Notes: generated by a model from the sequence alone, not told the origin. Positions 1 through 6,902 are shown, counted from the stretch's first letter. The stretch is 15,332 nt of DNA from Promethearchaeia archaeon (GCA_029856295.1 JAHQWS010000308.1:1-15332), one strand, 5' to 3'. Translations and numbers: made by a program.

Positions 1-246
1 TTCATTCAATTCTTTTTTAACGAAATATATATACTCTCTTATATTAATATCAAAAGGATTAGTATAAGAATATTTTTTATTTTCAATTCTCTCTAAGATT
101 AATTCAAAATTTCGATTCTTGCATAGTATAATTATTATTTCATCATTAATCAATTGAAGAGCTCTATTGATTGCATATTTATGACAACCCACCCCTGTGA
201 ATTCCAAAATAATTGAATTTCTTTTTGAAGAGTTTGCTAAATTTAG
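1..246 (-). CDS. Partial ORF of unknown function, cut by left edge
   Basis: A minus-strand frame is open from the TAG at 247-249 to the window edge (82 codons). No ATG is present; the first usable start is a TTG at 205-207. The translation looks protein-like, with NSIILEFTGVGCHKYAINRA near the start and a charged, Lys/Glu-rich stretch later. I do not recognise a family. It lies downstream of, and on the same strand as, the nitroreductase, separated by a T-run terminator. It may be a real gene with a TTG start or a 5'-truncated remnant; the lack of an ATG makes the remnant reading credible. Confidence 0.4.
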
Positions 247-299
247 CTAAACTCTAAAAGATTTTCAATGTAAAGGAAATTCGCCATATCGCTAATTAT

Positions 300-307
300 A
301 AAAAAAA
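300..307 (-). terminator. T-run terminator after nitroreductase gene
   Basis: Eight A on the plus strand give U8 on the minus transcript, shortly after the nitroreductase stop codon. Archaeal termination usually uses such U-runs without a hairpin. Confidence 0.4.
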
Positions 308-316
308 CAATTTATC

Positions 317-1123
317 TCAACTGAATCCTTTAGTTCTAAGTGGTGGGCGAGGTGGTGCTCGGTAATATTTCGCGGAAGGATAGCCAATAGTCATAATACC
401 CAAAACTTCACCAGGAATTCTCGCAATTTCCTTTCGTATATCTTGATTTGAAGTAAAAATTATAAAAGCTAATCCTATCCAGCAAGTTCCTAATCCTAAG
501 GTTTGTGCACAAAACATTCCATATGTCATAGCAATAGCTGCGTTCATATAATTTGATGGAGAACTTCTATTCGAATATAGAATAATTACATGTGGTGCTT
601 TATAAAATATCGGGTCGATACCCATCTTTCTTTTATTTTCAAGCACTTCGCTGTATTCTCCTGTCATTGTGGTTTGCCATGCATTTACAATCGATTCTGA
701 TAATGTTTTAATTTTTTCTGTATCTGAAATTATAAAACACTTCATTTGTCGGATATTACTGCCTGTGGGGGCATATCTCATCGAATCTAGAATTTTTTCT
801 AATACTTCTTTTGGAATTTTATCTTTTTTATACTGTCTAATTGACCTTTTTGCGCGCATAAACTGGTACATTGTTTCATAAGAGATTGATTTATTAGGAT
901 CTTGAATTCCTTCAAAAGATAATACCTCATCCTTCAATCCTTTATAAATTATTGCATTTTGTGGACAAATGGATATACAATGACCACATGTTATACAAGG
1001 TCTAGAAGAACTAAAAGAAACTCGTCCTTCTTCTTCGTTCATGATTAGATTTGATGTTGGACATTCTTTTATACATAATAAGCAATTGGTACATTTTTCA
1101 ATATCTATTCCTATAATCGGCAT
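317..1123 (-). CDS. Ferredoxin-nitroreductase fusion (flavin oxidoreductase)
   Basis: A 268-residue protein with two domains. Residues 1-60 form a two-cluster ferredoxin: C11-x2-C14-x2-C17-x3-C21-P and C43-x2-C46-x2-C49-x3-C53-P, each expected to hold one [4Fe-4S]. Residues ~85-268 are a nitroreductase-family FMN domain, starting with RSIRQYKKDKIP and containing the APTGSN motif near 118-123 that binds flavin phosphate. Members of this fused family transfer electrons from reduced ferredoxin to flavin and on to an organic acceptor; the substrate cannot be told from sequence. No signal peptide or membrane segment is seen, so it is cytoplasmic. The ATG is preceded by an A/T-rich leader without a Shine-Dalgarno site. 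It is monocistronic, with intergenic DNA on both sides. The family assignment is firm and the substrate unknown. Confidence 0.9.
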   Translation of the reverse strand: MPIIGIDIEKCTNCLLCIKECPTSNLIMNEEEGRVSFSSSRPCITCGHCISICPQNAIIYKGLKDEVLSFEGIQDPNKSISYETMYQFMRAKRSIRQYKKDKIPKEVLEKILDSMRYAPTGSNIRQMKCFIISDTEKIKTLSESIVNAWQTTMTGEYSEVLENKRKMGIDPIFYKAPHVIILYSNRSSPSNYMNAAIAMTYGMFCAQTLGLGTCWIGLAFIIFTSNQDIRKEIARIPGEVLGIMTIGYPSAKYYRAPPRPPLRTKGFS

Positions 1124-1500
1124 AATTTATTTCTTAAGGTTTTTTAAATTTTTATGTTAAGTAAGAATATTTACGATTCTCTTTTTTCTATTTGTTTTAT
1201 AATTTTGTTAATGTAGCTCTAATTTAAATAATTTATAAATGTTATTACTTTACCATAATACCAGATGGACTGTAAAAAAATGGGTGATTAAGTTTTCAAT
1301 TGCATCAAAAAGATAAATAGAATAAGAAGTGCCACGAACATGCTCGATCAATATTAAATATGAAAATATAATGTTTGAACTTGATAATAGCCAAAATGTT
1401 GGAAGGGTAAGATAATAATACTTTAACACATAAAGTTCACTCGGGAAGATTTGAATTAAAATCAAAAATATGATACTAATAGATTATAGATGAAGTATAC
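1124..1500. other. Non-coding stretch upstream of nitroreductase and repeat
   Basis: No convincing gene. On the minus strand a TATA-like ATTATAAAAC (plus 1195-1204) lies about 75 bp before the nitroreductase start and may be its promoter. A 71-codon minus frame (1250-1465) has a poor composition and no ribosome-binding signal. Confidence 0.4.
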
Positions 1501-1980
1501 TTTTATAATGAAACGAGATCAAAGGTATTGTAATCATAAAAAAGTACACATAAAAAGGGAAGATGAAAACACGAGCTGAGAAATGAAATGGTCGAGATGT
1601 CAAAAGGGTTAAAAATCATATTGATTATGGATATCATCGTCGCGCTGTACTACGGCGTGCTATACCTGCTGCTGCCGGAGCTCTATTATCAAATAAATGA
1701 TGCGCCTGCGTTTGATCTTCATATGTGGCGGCTTTTCGGGGGCACAATATTCGTATTAGGTATAGCTGGGATAATAGCCCCGAAGAGAGGGGAATGGGAA
1801 ACAGTGAAACCTCTGATGGAAGTGGTTATTTTATGGTTGATCATGGTGGCGGTATTGGATATAATATGGGTGCTTACTGTGAGCGCCTCCCCGACATATG
1901 TCAGAAGTATAACAACGACGATTATCTTATTAATAATATTGATAATTGCCAATATCTACTTTTATCAACGGGAAGGGAAA
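1501..1980 (+). repeat. Long direct repeat, copy 1 (partner 10279-10758)
   Basis: About 480 bp match the unit at 10279-10758 with a constant offset of 8778 and no gaps. The 87 bp ahead of the gene differ at only 6 positions by eye. Coding parts are about 88-90% identical by eye. Similarity starts abruptly at TTTTATAATG and ends at the 3' end of the gene, so promoter and gene were copied together. Confidence 0.9.
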
Positions 1981-1983
1981 TAA
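1588..1983 (+). CDS. Four-helix small membrane protein, copy 1
   Basis: A 131-residue, strongly hydrophobic protein with four predicted membrane helices (about residues 7-29, 44-66, 76-98 and 103-125) and a short charged C-terminus ending in YQREGK. Conserved-looking polar residues sit between helices 1 and 2 (LPELYYQ, then an RLFGG motif) and between 2 and 3 (KRGEWE). This layout recalls DUF4345-type small membrane proteins, a tentative match with no known function. Start choice: ATG 1588 or the internal ATG at 1597 (MSKG). Its codons are richer in G/C than those of neighbouring genes, which suggests later arrival. The gene has a close paralogue at 10366 (13 differences in 131 residues). An eight-T run at 2037-2044 probably ends its transcript. 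Confidence 0.75.
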   Translation: MVEMSKGLKIILIMDIIVALYYGVLYLLLPELYYQINDAPAFDLHMWRLFGGTIFVLGIAGIIAPKRGEWETVKPLMEVVILWLIMVAVLDIIWVLTVSASPTYVRSITTTIILLIILIIANIYFYQREGK

Positions 1984-2036
1984 AAAGATAAATTTGAGAA
2001 GCAAGCGATAATTACGTGAGGCTCAAATAAGAAGTA

Positions 2037-2044
2037 TTTTTTTT
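2037..2044 (+). terminator. T-run terminator after membrane protein copy 1
   Basis: Eight consecutive T about 50 bp after the stop codon, with no other gene on this strand nearby. Confidence 0.35.
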
Positions 2045-2262
2045 AATAAGTATAACACCTCATTTAGATTATGATAATAGCTGTAAGCGTCCACAGTTTA
2101 TTTTTTCCACGAAAATATCAATAATTATATTAAGTAATCAAGGTGAATAAGGTATATTTTTCATTATTTTAAAATTTCAATAAAAAGTCCGTCCTTTACT
2201 AAACCGCATATCACTGATAATGTTGTGTTCTCCCGTAATTCTTCATAAAATTTACTGTAGTG

Positions 2263-4017
2263 TTAATTTAATTTAAGAAAGATTATAAAATTACTTCCTT
2301 GAGTATGTTCTCTTTCAACTCGGTCTTTTATAGAAATTTTGCCTTGGTAGCTTTTTATAATTTGACTTACGAGGGAGAGACCTAAACCCATTCCTTCGAC
2401 GTTTTTATCTTGTCTATAACCCCTTTTAAAGATGTTTGGTTTAACAGAATCCTTTATCCCTATGCCGTTATCCATAAATTCCATTTTAAGGTAATTTATC
2501 CCGTTTATCTCCTTTTGAGACATTCTAATAGTTATTTCAATGCTGGATTTTATGTTATGTTTAACCGCATTAAGCAGGAGGTTGTCGAATATATCAGTCA
2601 AAAGCTCGTTAGCTTGGATAAATAATTTGGTATCGAATGCCTGAACCTGGATGTTAATATCTCTCTCGGGATAAGATTGTTTTAGAAAAGCAATCGATCT
2701 TTTTAGAACTTCGCAGAGATTAACTTTAGTTAATTTTATATCCCCCATTTCAAGTCGGGAAAGTTTATTTAGATCTTTAACCAATTTTGCTCCCTGTACG
2801 ACGTTTTTTTTAATAATACTAAAATTTTTTTTTAAAATATCTAATTTTTCCGGATCTCCTATATACCGCTCATTAACTTGAGTAGAGGATAATATAGCCT
2901 GTAGGATATTATTAAGGTCATGGGAAATTAAATCATTATAGAATTCTGCCCGATTATAGGCTTTTTTATACTTTTTTTCGGACTTTATTAATCTTAATTC
3001 GGCTCTTTTACGTTTTGTTATATCTATCATCTTTCCGATAAAAGACTCAATAGTTCCCTTTGCATCATAATTGACATAAAGGGTTTCCCTTACCCAAACA
3101 AAGGTCCCATTTTTATGCCGCATGCGATATTCCAGGTCATAAGGCTCTTTTAAACTCTCATTCAGGCATGTGATTAAATATTTATATCTTTTAGCAAGAA
3201 TTTGTGCTCTATCGTCCTCATGATATATTGGTACTAGAATATTATCATTCATAATATCCATGAATTCATCAGGACTATAGCCTAAAATCGAATATATTTG
3301 CGGACTTATATATGTGAACGTTCTAGAATGTACATCGATTTTATAGATTATCTCGCCGATGTTTTCGATGATGGTTTGTACTTCTGATTTATCCGGATAT
3401 TTTGGGAAAATATCCTGTACTTTAATATTATCTTGGAATTTTACGGAATGAATAGCTTCCATAAGGCATTTTCTTAAGTTTGTGAGATCGGTTGGATGGA
3501 TTTCGTATTCCAAATCCAAGGAATTAGCAAAGTCTTCAACTAGGTTCATATCGAGCTGATCGGTTTCAAATCTTACATATAAGATTTTATTTATGTCATT
3601 AAACAGCATTTTACTATTTATAGTACCGGGCTCATATCCCGCGAGGAGATCCTTCTTAAATCTAGTAAAAAACGGCTTATTGAGCATCCAATAAGACTTT
3701 TCAAGGTATTCGGTATATTTTTTCCTACCGAGGAATATTTCATAGCAATTACTTCCCTTTAAACGGACTACATTTTCGTTATATTCGTTAAGTAATTCTG
3801 TCATTTGCGGATGGCAAATGCCATACGCTAAAATAGTTGCATTATTTTCAACTATAGATCTGTCAATATAATATCTTATCAAGTCAATCTTCAGGTTAAA
3901 TGTGCAGGGAGGCACTAACGGGTAAATTTTATAAGAAAATTCGGAGGATGCCATACATTCTTTGATCTGCTCATGCATAGAAGCACAAGCCACTATTCCT
4001 ATTCGAGGGTTATTCAT
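2263..4017 (-). CDS. DUF1638-PAS-histidine kinase
   Basis: A 584-residue soluble sensor kinase. Residues 1-~190 resemble DUF1638, a family known mostly from methanogens and corrinoid-methyltransferase gene neighbourhoods (features: YGICHPQM, a Cys at 90, an LGRKKYTEYLEKSYWML segment). Residues ~205-340 are a PAS/PAC domain (GEIIYKIDVHSRTFTYISP; RHKNGTFVWV; GKMIDITKRKRAE). A linking helix leads to a phosphoacceptor region, SHDLNNILQ, with H366. The HATPase domain has an N-box (DNLLLNAVKHN, ~478-488), G1 DNGIGI (516-521) and G2 GMGLGLS (542-548). It therefore probably autophosphorylates on H366 after a cytoplasmic signal. No response regulator is nearby. Its ATG overlaps the end of the upstream gene by 4 bp (ATGA), so the two are translationally coupled. 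Kinase and PAS are certain, the DUF1638 call is likely, and the signal is unknown. Confidence 0.88.
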   Translation of the reverse strand: MNNPRIGIVACASMHEQIKECMASSEFSYKIYPLVPPCTFNLKIDLIRYYIDRSIVENNATILAYGICHPQMTELLNEYNENVVRLKGSNCYEIFLGRKKYTEYLEKSYWMLNKPFFTRFKKDLLAGYEPGTINSKMLFNDINKILYVRFETDQLDMNLVEDFANSLDLEYEIHPTDLTNLRKCLMEAIHSVKFQDNIKVQDIFPKYPDKSEVQTIIENIGEIIYKIDVHSRTFTYISPQIYSILGYSPDEFMDIMNDNILVPIYHEDDRAQILAKRYKYLITCLNESLKEPYDLEYRMRHKNGTFVWVRETLYVNYDAKGTIESFIGKMIDITKRKRAELRLIKSEKKYKKAYNRAEFYNDLISHDLNNILQAILSSTQVNERYIGDPEKLDILKKNFSIIKKNVVQGAKLVKDLNKLSRLEMGDIKLTKVNLCEVLKRSIAFLKQSYPERDINIQVQAFDTKLFIQANELLTDIFDNLLLNAVKHNIKSSIEITIRMSQKEINGINYLKMEFMDNGIGIKDSVKPNIFKRGYRQDKNVEGMGLGLSLVSQIIKSYQGKISIKDRVEREHTQGSNFIIFLKLN

Positions 4018-4634
4018 AATTTTCTCTCCTTGAGTAATTGCGTTATTGATAAAGATAGAGCTATCATATCTGAAGGAAATTTACAATTTGGAAATTCCTT
4101 TTTCAAATTCTCATCATAGAGAAACGGAATTCCCCCGAGATAAACTTCTAAATTTCTTTTATGTAAATATGGGAGCAATTTCTTCAATGCCTCTAAATGT
4201 ATGAATTGAGTTAAGGTAAAAATTATCGAGGCGGGATTTTCTTTTTGGAGATATTGCTTTAAATGCTTATCCGTCTGTTGTAAAGAATATAATTCAATAT
4301 CAAAGGATAAAGTTTTCAAATAAGAATAAAGAAATAAAGCGCTCATAATTAAAAAGGAAGAAAAATAACAAATCGGAATTGTTTTCCGATTCTTATAAGT
4401 AATTTGTATTTTTGGTTTCTCTAAATATTTATAGAAGAATTTAAGCAAAGCATATGTGGATACTTGGTTGAGTTTATTTAAATTCCAATCTATGATTATT
4501 TGTTCCAATATATCATGTATCTCCTCAATTGAATAGGTTCCTGAACTTTCTATAAGTTGATCAATTGAATTATATTCCGAGTTGATAATTCTCTCTATAA
4601 TGCTCTGCAATTTAATTTCTGGGATTTTTGCCAT
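4014..4634 (-). CDS. B12-binding-like sensory protein, partner of kinase
   Basis: A 206-residue protein. Residues 1-80 are helical, like the cap domain of corrinoid proteins. Residues ~84-200 look like a Rossmann-type cobalamin-binding fold: strand KTIPICYFSS, helix, strand FDIELYSLQQ, then SIIFTLTQF, a helix, and strand-turn EVYLGGIPF, which matches the position of the usual VGG motif. The DxHxxG cobalt-ligand motif is absent, so if it binds a corrinoid it would do so base-on or without a protein ligand; alternatively it is a degenerate sensor fold. It is the first gene of a two-gene operon, overlapping the DUF1638 kinase by 4 bp. Known archaeal precedent links PAS kinases with corrinoid methyltransferases, so I infer a sensor for methyl-corrinoid metabolism. 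The family call is moderate. Confidence 0.6.
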   Translation of the reverse strand: MAKIPEIKLQSIIERIINSEYNSIDQLIESSGTYSIEEIHDILEQIIIDWNLNKLNQVSTYALLKFFYKYLEKPKIQITYKNRKTIPICYFSSFLIMSALFLYSYLKTLSFDIELYSLQQTDKHLKQYLQKENPASIIFTLTQFIHLEALKKLLPYLHKRNLEVYLGGIPFLYDENLKKEFPNCKFPSDMIALSLSITQLLKERKL

Positions 4635-4671
4635 TATTTTTAATAATTATTTCATAGAGAAAAAATATTTG

Positions 4672-4681
4672 ATTTTATATG
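4672..4681 (-). promoter_or_regulatory. TATA-like box of sensor operon
   Basis: On the minus strand the sequence reads ACATATAAAATC, about 40 bp upstream of the first operon ATG, the usual place for an archaeal TATA box with a short leader. Confidence 0.4.
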
Positions 4682-4875
4682 TAAGAGCCTTTGCACTATA
4701 GAAACAATTTCGAAAATTATTTCCGCATTTTAGACCTGTATATTATAAATTCCTTGTTAGACTTTAAGTTAGGCTTTACGATAAAAAAGTATCATAAAGA
4801 TATATAAAAAGCTTTGGATTTTTATGTCCATAATAGGATTTGAAAATGTTATTTTAACATGAGATTCTCGAGGGG

Positions 4876-5178
4876 ATGGATGTATATAATAAAACTGGGA
4901 ATGTGTATCTTATTGGTTGGGATAAGACATTTATAGATGATGACATTAAATTGGAAAAATACAATAAATCCGGAGTTCTTGAGTGGAGTATCATATTAGA
5001 TTACGACGAGGGTACTTCTGGGCAGAACATAGGCAATGATGTGGTATTCGATCAGGATACAGGTGAAATTAATATACTTGCGTCTGTATTCAATAAAACC
5101 AGTGAAGATTTGTTTATCGCGAAGTATTCGAGCGATGGGCAGCAAATTTGGAATTGGTTTATCATTGTTTATTTATAA
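4876..5178 (+). pseudogene. Beta-propeller (SBBP-like) fragment
   Basis: A 100-codon frame encodes roughly two blades typical of large archaeal surface beta-propeller proteins: DVYNKTGNVYLIGW, then KLEKYNKSGVLEWS, then NDVVFDQDTGEINILASV, then DLFIAKYSSDGQQIWNW. Such repeats normally occur in long proteins with a signal peptide. Here there is a stop just upstream (TAA at 4855-4857), no signal peptide, and the last blade breaks off at FIIVYL. It is most likely a leftover of a larger gene broken near the tRNA array. A short real protein cannot be excluded. Confidence 0.55.
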
Positions 5179-5279
5179 TCTTTTATTATAGCTTTAATCA
5201 GGTATTATCTAAGTTTATTCGATTTATTTTTTAAATTTCGAAAAATACTAAATAATCAATTATCTGAATAGAAATAATG

Positions 5280-5285
5280 AAAAAA
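5280..5285 (-). terminator. T-run at end of minus tRNA array
   Basis: Six A on the plus strand directly follow tRNA-Pro on the minus strand and would end the array transcript. Confidence 0.45.
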
Positions 5286-5286
5286 T

Positions 5287-5360
5287 AGGAGCGGCAGGAT
5301 TCGAACCTACGAGAACCAACTTCCAAAGCTGGGATGCTGACCGGGCTACATTACGCTCCT
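5287..5360 (-). tRNA. tRNA-Pro(UGG)
   Basis: Perfect acceptor AGGAGCG/CGCTCCT, D stem ATGT/GCAT, anticodon stem CCAGC/GTTGG with loop TTTGGAA, and T arm GTAGG-TTCGAAT-CCTGC. Last tRNA of the minus array. No intron. Confidence 0.95.
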
Positions 5361-5370
5361 TTCTTACCAT

Positions 5371-5444
5371 GCTTCTGGAGGGATTTGAACCCCCGTCAAA
5401 AGGCTGAGGACCTTTCATCCTTGACCGAACTAGAAGACAGAAGC
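5371..5444 (-). tRNA. tRNA-Glu(CUC), with C33
   Basis: Acceptor GCTTCTG/CAGAAGC is perfect. The D arm TTCTAGTTCGGTCAAGGA fits tRNA-Glu. Anticodon stem AAAGG/CCTTT encloses loop TCCTCAG: anticodon CTC, but position 33 is C in place of the near-universal U. T arm GGGGG-TTCAAAT-CCCTC. Second Glu isoacceptor, next to Glu(UUC). Confidence 0.88.
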
Positions 5445-5458
5445 TTTTCATTTATGAT

Positions 5459-5532
5459 ACCTCCATCGGGATTTGAACCCAAGTACGCGGGTAGAAAGCC
5501 CACGCTGATTGGCCGGACTACACTATGGAGGC
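5459..5532 (-). tRNA. tRNA-Glu(UUC)
   Basis: Acceptor GCCTCCA/TGGAGGT with G1-U72. The D arm has the archaeal Glu sequence AGTCCGGCCAATC, although its stem pairs poorly on paper. Anticodon stem GTGGG/CCCGC, loop CTTTCTA. T arm TGGG-TTCAAAT-CCCG. Confidence 0.88.
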
Positions 5533-5542
5533 TTTTTTTTGG

Positions 5543-5616
5543 AGCACGTGAGAGGATTCGAACCTCTATTGAACAAATCTGCAGTTTGTCGCCTTATTCC
5601 GTTCAGCCACACGTGT
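5543..5616 (-). tRNA. tRNA-Cys(GCA), A1-C72 mismatch
   Basis: Anticodon stem ACAAA/TTTGT with loop CTGCAGA; T arm AGAGG-TTCGAAT-CCTCT; U73, the known Cys discriminator. The acceptor ACACGTG/CACGTGC has an A1-C72 mismatch where G1-C72 is expected. Confidence 0.88.
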
Positions 5617-5631
5617 TTTTCTAGAGTTGGG

Positions 5632-5705
5632 GGCACTGGGAGGATTTGAACCCCCGACTGGCTACTTACAAGGAAGCTGCTTTACCCAAACTCAGCTACA
5701 GTGCC
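5632..5705 (-). tRNA. tRNA-Thr(UGU)
   Basis: Acceptor GGCACTG/CAGTGCC perfect. Anticodon stem GCTTC/GTAGC has one T-T mismatch (30-40); loop CTTGTAA. T arm GGGGG-TTCAAAT-CCTCC. The base at 73 is C, uncommon for Thr. Confidence 0.88.
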
Positions 5706-5716
5706 TTTCTATAGGT

Positions 5717-5788
5717 GCGGGATGAGGGATTTGAACCCTCGTAAACCACTTGGAAGGCGGGTTTGATACCGGGCTACATTAATCCCGC
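5717..5788 (-). tRNA. tRNA-Gly(UCC)
   Basis: Acceptor GCGGGAT/ATCCCGC perfect. Anticodon loop CTTCCAA in stem CCCGC/GTGGT (27-43 unpaired). T arm GAGGG-TTCAAAT-CCCTC. The D stem is weak (ATGT opposite ATCA). Shares the D-loop segment TAATGTAGCCCGGT with tRNA-Pro of the same array. Confidence 0.85.
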
Positions 5789-5796
5789 ATTATAGC

Positions 5797-5869
5797 GACG
5801 GTACCGGAATTTGAATCCGGGTTAAGCAGGCGACAACCGCTAGTACTCACCAGGCTATACTATACCGTC
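5797..5869 (-). tRNA. tRNA-Asp(GUC)
   Basis: Acceptor GACGGTA/TACCGTC perfect; D stem GTAT/GTAC; anticodon stem AGCGG/CTGCT with loop TTGTCGC; T arm CCGGA-TTCAAAT-TCCGG; G73 as expected for Asp. Confidence 0.95.
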
Positions 5870-5879
5870 TTTTTATGGT

Positions 5880-5952
5880 CCCACCAACATGATTTGAACA
5901 TGTACTAAAGAGGTCTACGGCCTCCTGCTTTACCAGATTAAGCTATGGTGGG
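5880..5952 (-). tRNA. tRNA-Tyr(GUA), with C33
   Basis: Acceptor CCCACCA/TGGTGGG gives C1:G72 with A73, the archaeal/eukaryotic Tyr identity set. D stem GCTT/AAGC; anticodon stem GGAGG/CCTCT with loop CCGTAGA, so position 33 is C. T arm ACATG-TTCAAAT-CATGT. The genome happens to encode CCA after A73. Confidence 0.93.
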
Positions 5953-5966
5953 CTTTTTATTTTTTT

Positions 5967-6038
5967 ACTCCCGGAAAGATTCGAACTTTCGTTTCCGAGT
6001 CCAAGGCTCGGAGTGCTTGGCCTCTACACTACGAGAGT
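5967..6038 (-). tRNA. tRNA-Gln(UUG), with C33
   Basis: Acceptor ACTCTCG/CGGGAGT (A1-U72, as in archaeal Gln), anticodon stem CCGAG/CTCGG with loop CCTTGGA, giving anticodon TTG but C33. T arm GAAAG-TTCGAAT-CTTTC. Confidence 0.92.
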
Positions 6039-6050
6039 ATGATATAGGTG

Positions 6051-6088
6051 GGTTTGGGATGGTGCCTCCTAAAGTTTGCCATCCCAAA
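6051..6088 (-). repeat. 11-bp perfect hairpin between tRNA-Gln and tRNA-Ala
   Basis: Arms GTTTGGGATGG and CCATCCCAAAC pair perfectly around a 16-nt loop. The inner seven pairs (GGGATGG/CCATCCC) have the length of a tRNA acceptor stem, and the loop contains TTTAGGA, which would read as a UAG (Leu) anticodon loop. It may be a shrunken tRNA-Leu, part of an RNA that includes the element at 6098-6149, or a processing hairpin. Confidence 0.6.
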
Positions 6089-6097
6089 CTGTGCCAT

Positions 6098-6149
6098 TGA
6101 TCGTTTCGAGACGACTTATTCCCTATGTTTTTAAACACCTCCTTTTTGT
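6098..6149 (-). ncRNA. Array-associated element, minus copy
   Basis: This segment matches 7033-7085 on the plus strand at about 41 of 53 aligned positions. Shared core: GAGGTGT, an A-run, then AATAAGTC followed by a small hairpin. Here the hairpin is GTCGT-CTCGAA-ACGAT; in the other copy it is GTCAT-CTTGGA-ATGAC. The G-C to A-T change on both sides keeps the pairing, which points to RNA structure. It sits between two tRNAs and would be released by tRNA processing. No match to a known RNA family that I can name. Confidence 0.5.
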
Positions 6150-6178
6150 TTTTCAAGTTTTCATTTACTAATTCCTAT

Positions 6179-6249
6179 GGAGCTGGCAGGATTTGAACCT
6201 ACAACATACGGCATGCAAAACCGTCACTCTTCCGTTGAGTTACAGCCCC
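6179..6249 (-). tRNA. tRNA-Ala(UGC)
   Basis: Acceptor GGGGCTG/CAGCTCC with the G3-U70 pair that defines Ala identity. D stem ACTC/GAGT, anticodon stem ACGGT/GCCGT, loop TTTGCAT, T arm GTAGG-TTCAAAT-CCTGC, A73. Confidence 0.96.
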
Positions 6250-6269
6250 CTTCCTTGTTTTATTAAGAG

Positions 6270-6341
6270 GGCTCGGTGAGAGATTCGAACTCCCACCTGT
6301 TGGGTCACAACCAACAATTCTATCCTTGAACTAACCGAGCC
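6270..6341 (-). tRNA. tRNA-His(GUG)
   Basis: Acceptor GCTCGGT/ACCGAGC perfect, with an encoded G-1 opposite C73, the His identity pair. Anticodon stem GTTGG/CCAAC, loop TTGTGAC. First tRNA of the minus array. Confidence 0.96.
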
Positions 6342-6374
6342 ACTCCTTTTTAATGATTGATGAAGCGTTAAAAA

Positions 6375-6494
6375 ACCCGTCTCTTTTTACATAAGCAAAA
6401 ATCGTGGAGGATTTATTATTATATAAGGTCAAAGACAGAAATGTAAATGTTGTAAGAAATTACAAGACAAACAAAGAAATCGAAAGAGACGGGT
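6375..6494. repeat. 12-bp inverted repeat around palindromic TATA
   Basis: ACCCGTCTCTTT at 6375-6386 and its exact complement AAAGAGACGGGT at 6483-6494 flank 96 bp. Transcripts leaving the central TATA box in either direction would both carry AAAGAGACGGGT in their leaders. It could be a duplicated leader/operator or the closing stem of a ~120-nt RNA. Confidence 0.6.
6419..6426. promoter_or_regulatory. Palindromic TATA box TTATATAA
   Basis: A self-complementary A/T box in the middle of the inverted repeat, about 80 bp ahead of tRNA-His on the minus strand. It reads as a TATA box both ways, so it may serve both arrays, though the plus array has a nearer candidate. Confidence 0.4.
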
Positions 6495-6902
6495 ATCTAT
6501 GCTTAATTATGATAGCGTTCGCTACAATATTGCCCTTCACTGGGGGCGCCACTATCTTGTGATGTTGTGGTTGACATACTTACTCGTCTCATAGTATAAT
6601 TAATAATACAAATTAAATATTTAAATGTTATGGTCAAATTTAGTTTGCAAGATTCAGTGGGAAATAAGTGGGCAATTTTCGACCGTTTTCTACCATAATA
6701 TTTATATAGTGCAATTATCATATATAATTAGTATGGAATATCGAAGAATTAAGGTCAGGTCGTCACGACGGATACTGAGGTCCGTCAGTAATAAAAAACT
6801 TTTGTGGTAATTCCATTAAGACATCCTGATACATTCAACGAATTCCTTCTCATCCTAACATATTAACAACTTTGAACTTTTTATCAATCTCTCTGTTGTT
6901 AC

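Noticed and set aside
1250..1465. 71-codon minus frame
   Set aside because: Hydrophobic, low-complexity translation, no ribosome-binding site or neighbour in operon.
5260..5624. Open frames on both strands (5260-5451 minus, 5334-5624 plus)
   Set aside because: They run across well-folded tRNA genes and their translations are products of tRNA sequence.
5876..5879. Encoded CCA after tRNA-Tyr
   Set aside because: Only one of 24 tRNAs has it, so chance is more likely than a rule.
5965..6156. 63-codon minus frame
   Set aside because: It overlaps tRNA-Gln, the hairpin and the repeated element. Only the short IGNKSS part is shared with the plus copy, and pairing explains the conservation better.
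6370..6494. Intrinsic terminator or 5S rRNA from the 12-bp inverted repeat
   Set aside because: The loop of 96 nt is too long for a terminator hairpin, and conserved 5S segments are absent.
6503..6721. 72-codon minus frame and a 25-codon plus frame from 6733
   Set aside because: They lie in the A/T-rich control region between arrays and overlap promoter-like sequence; no family resemblance.
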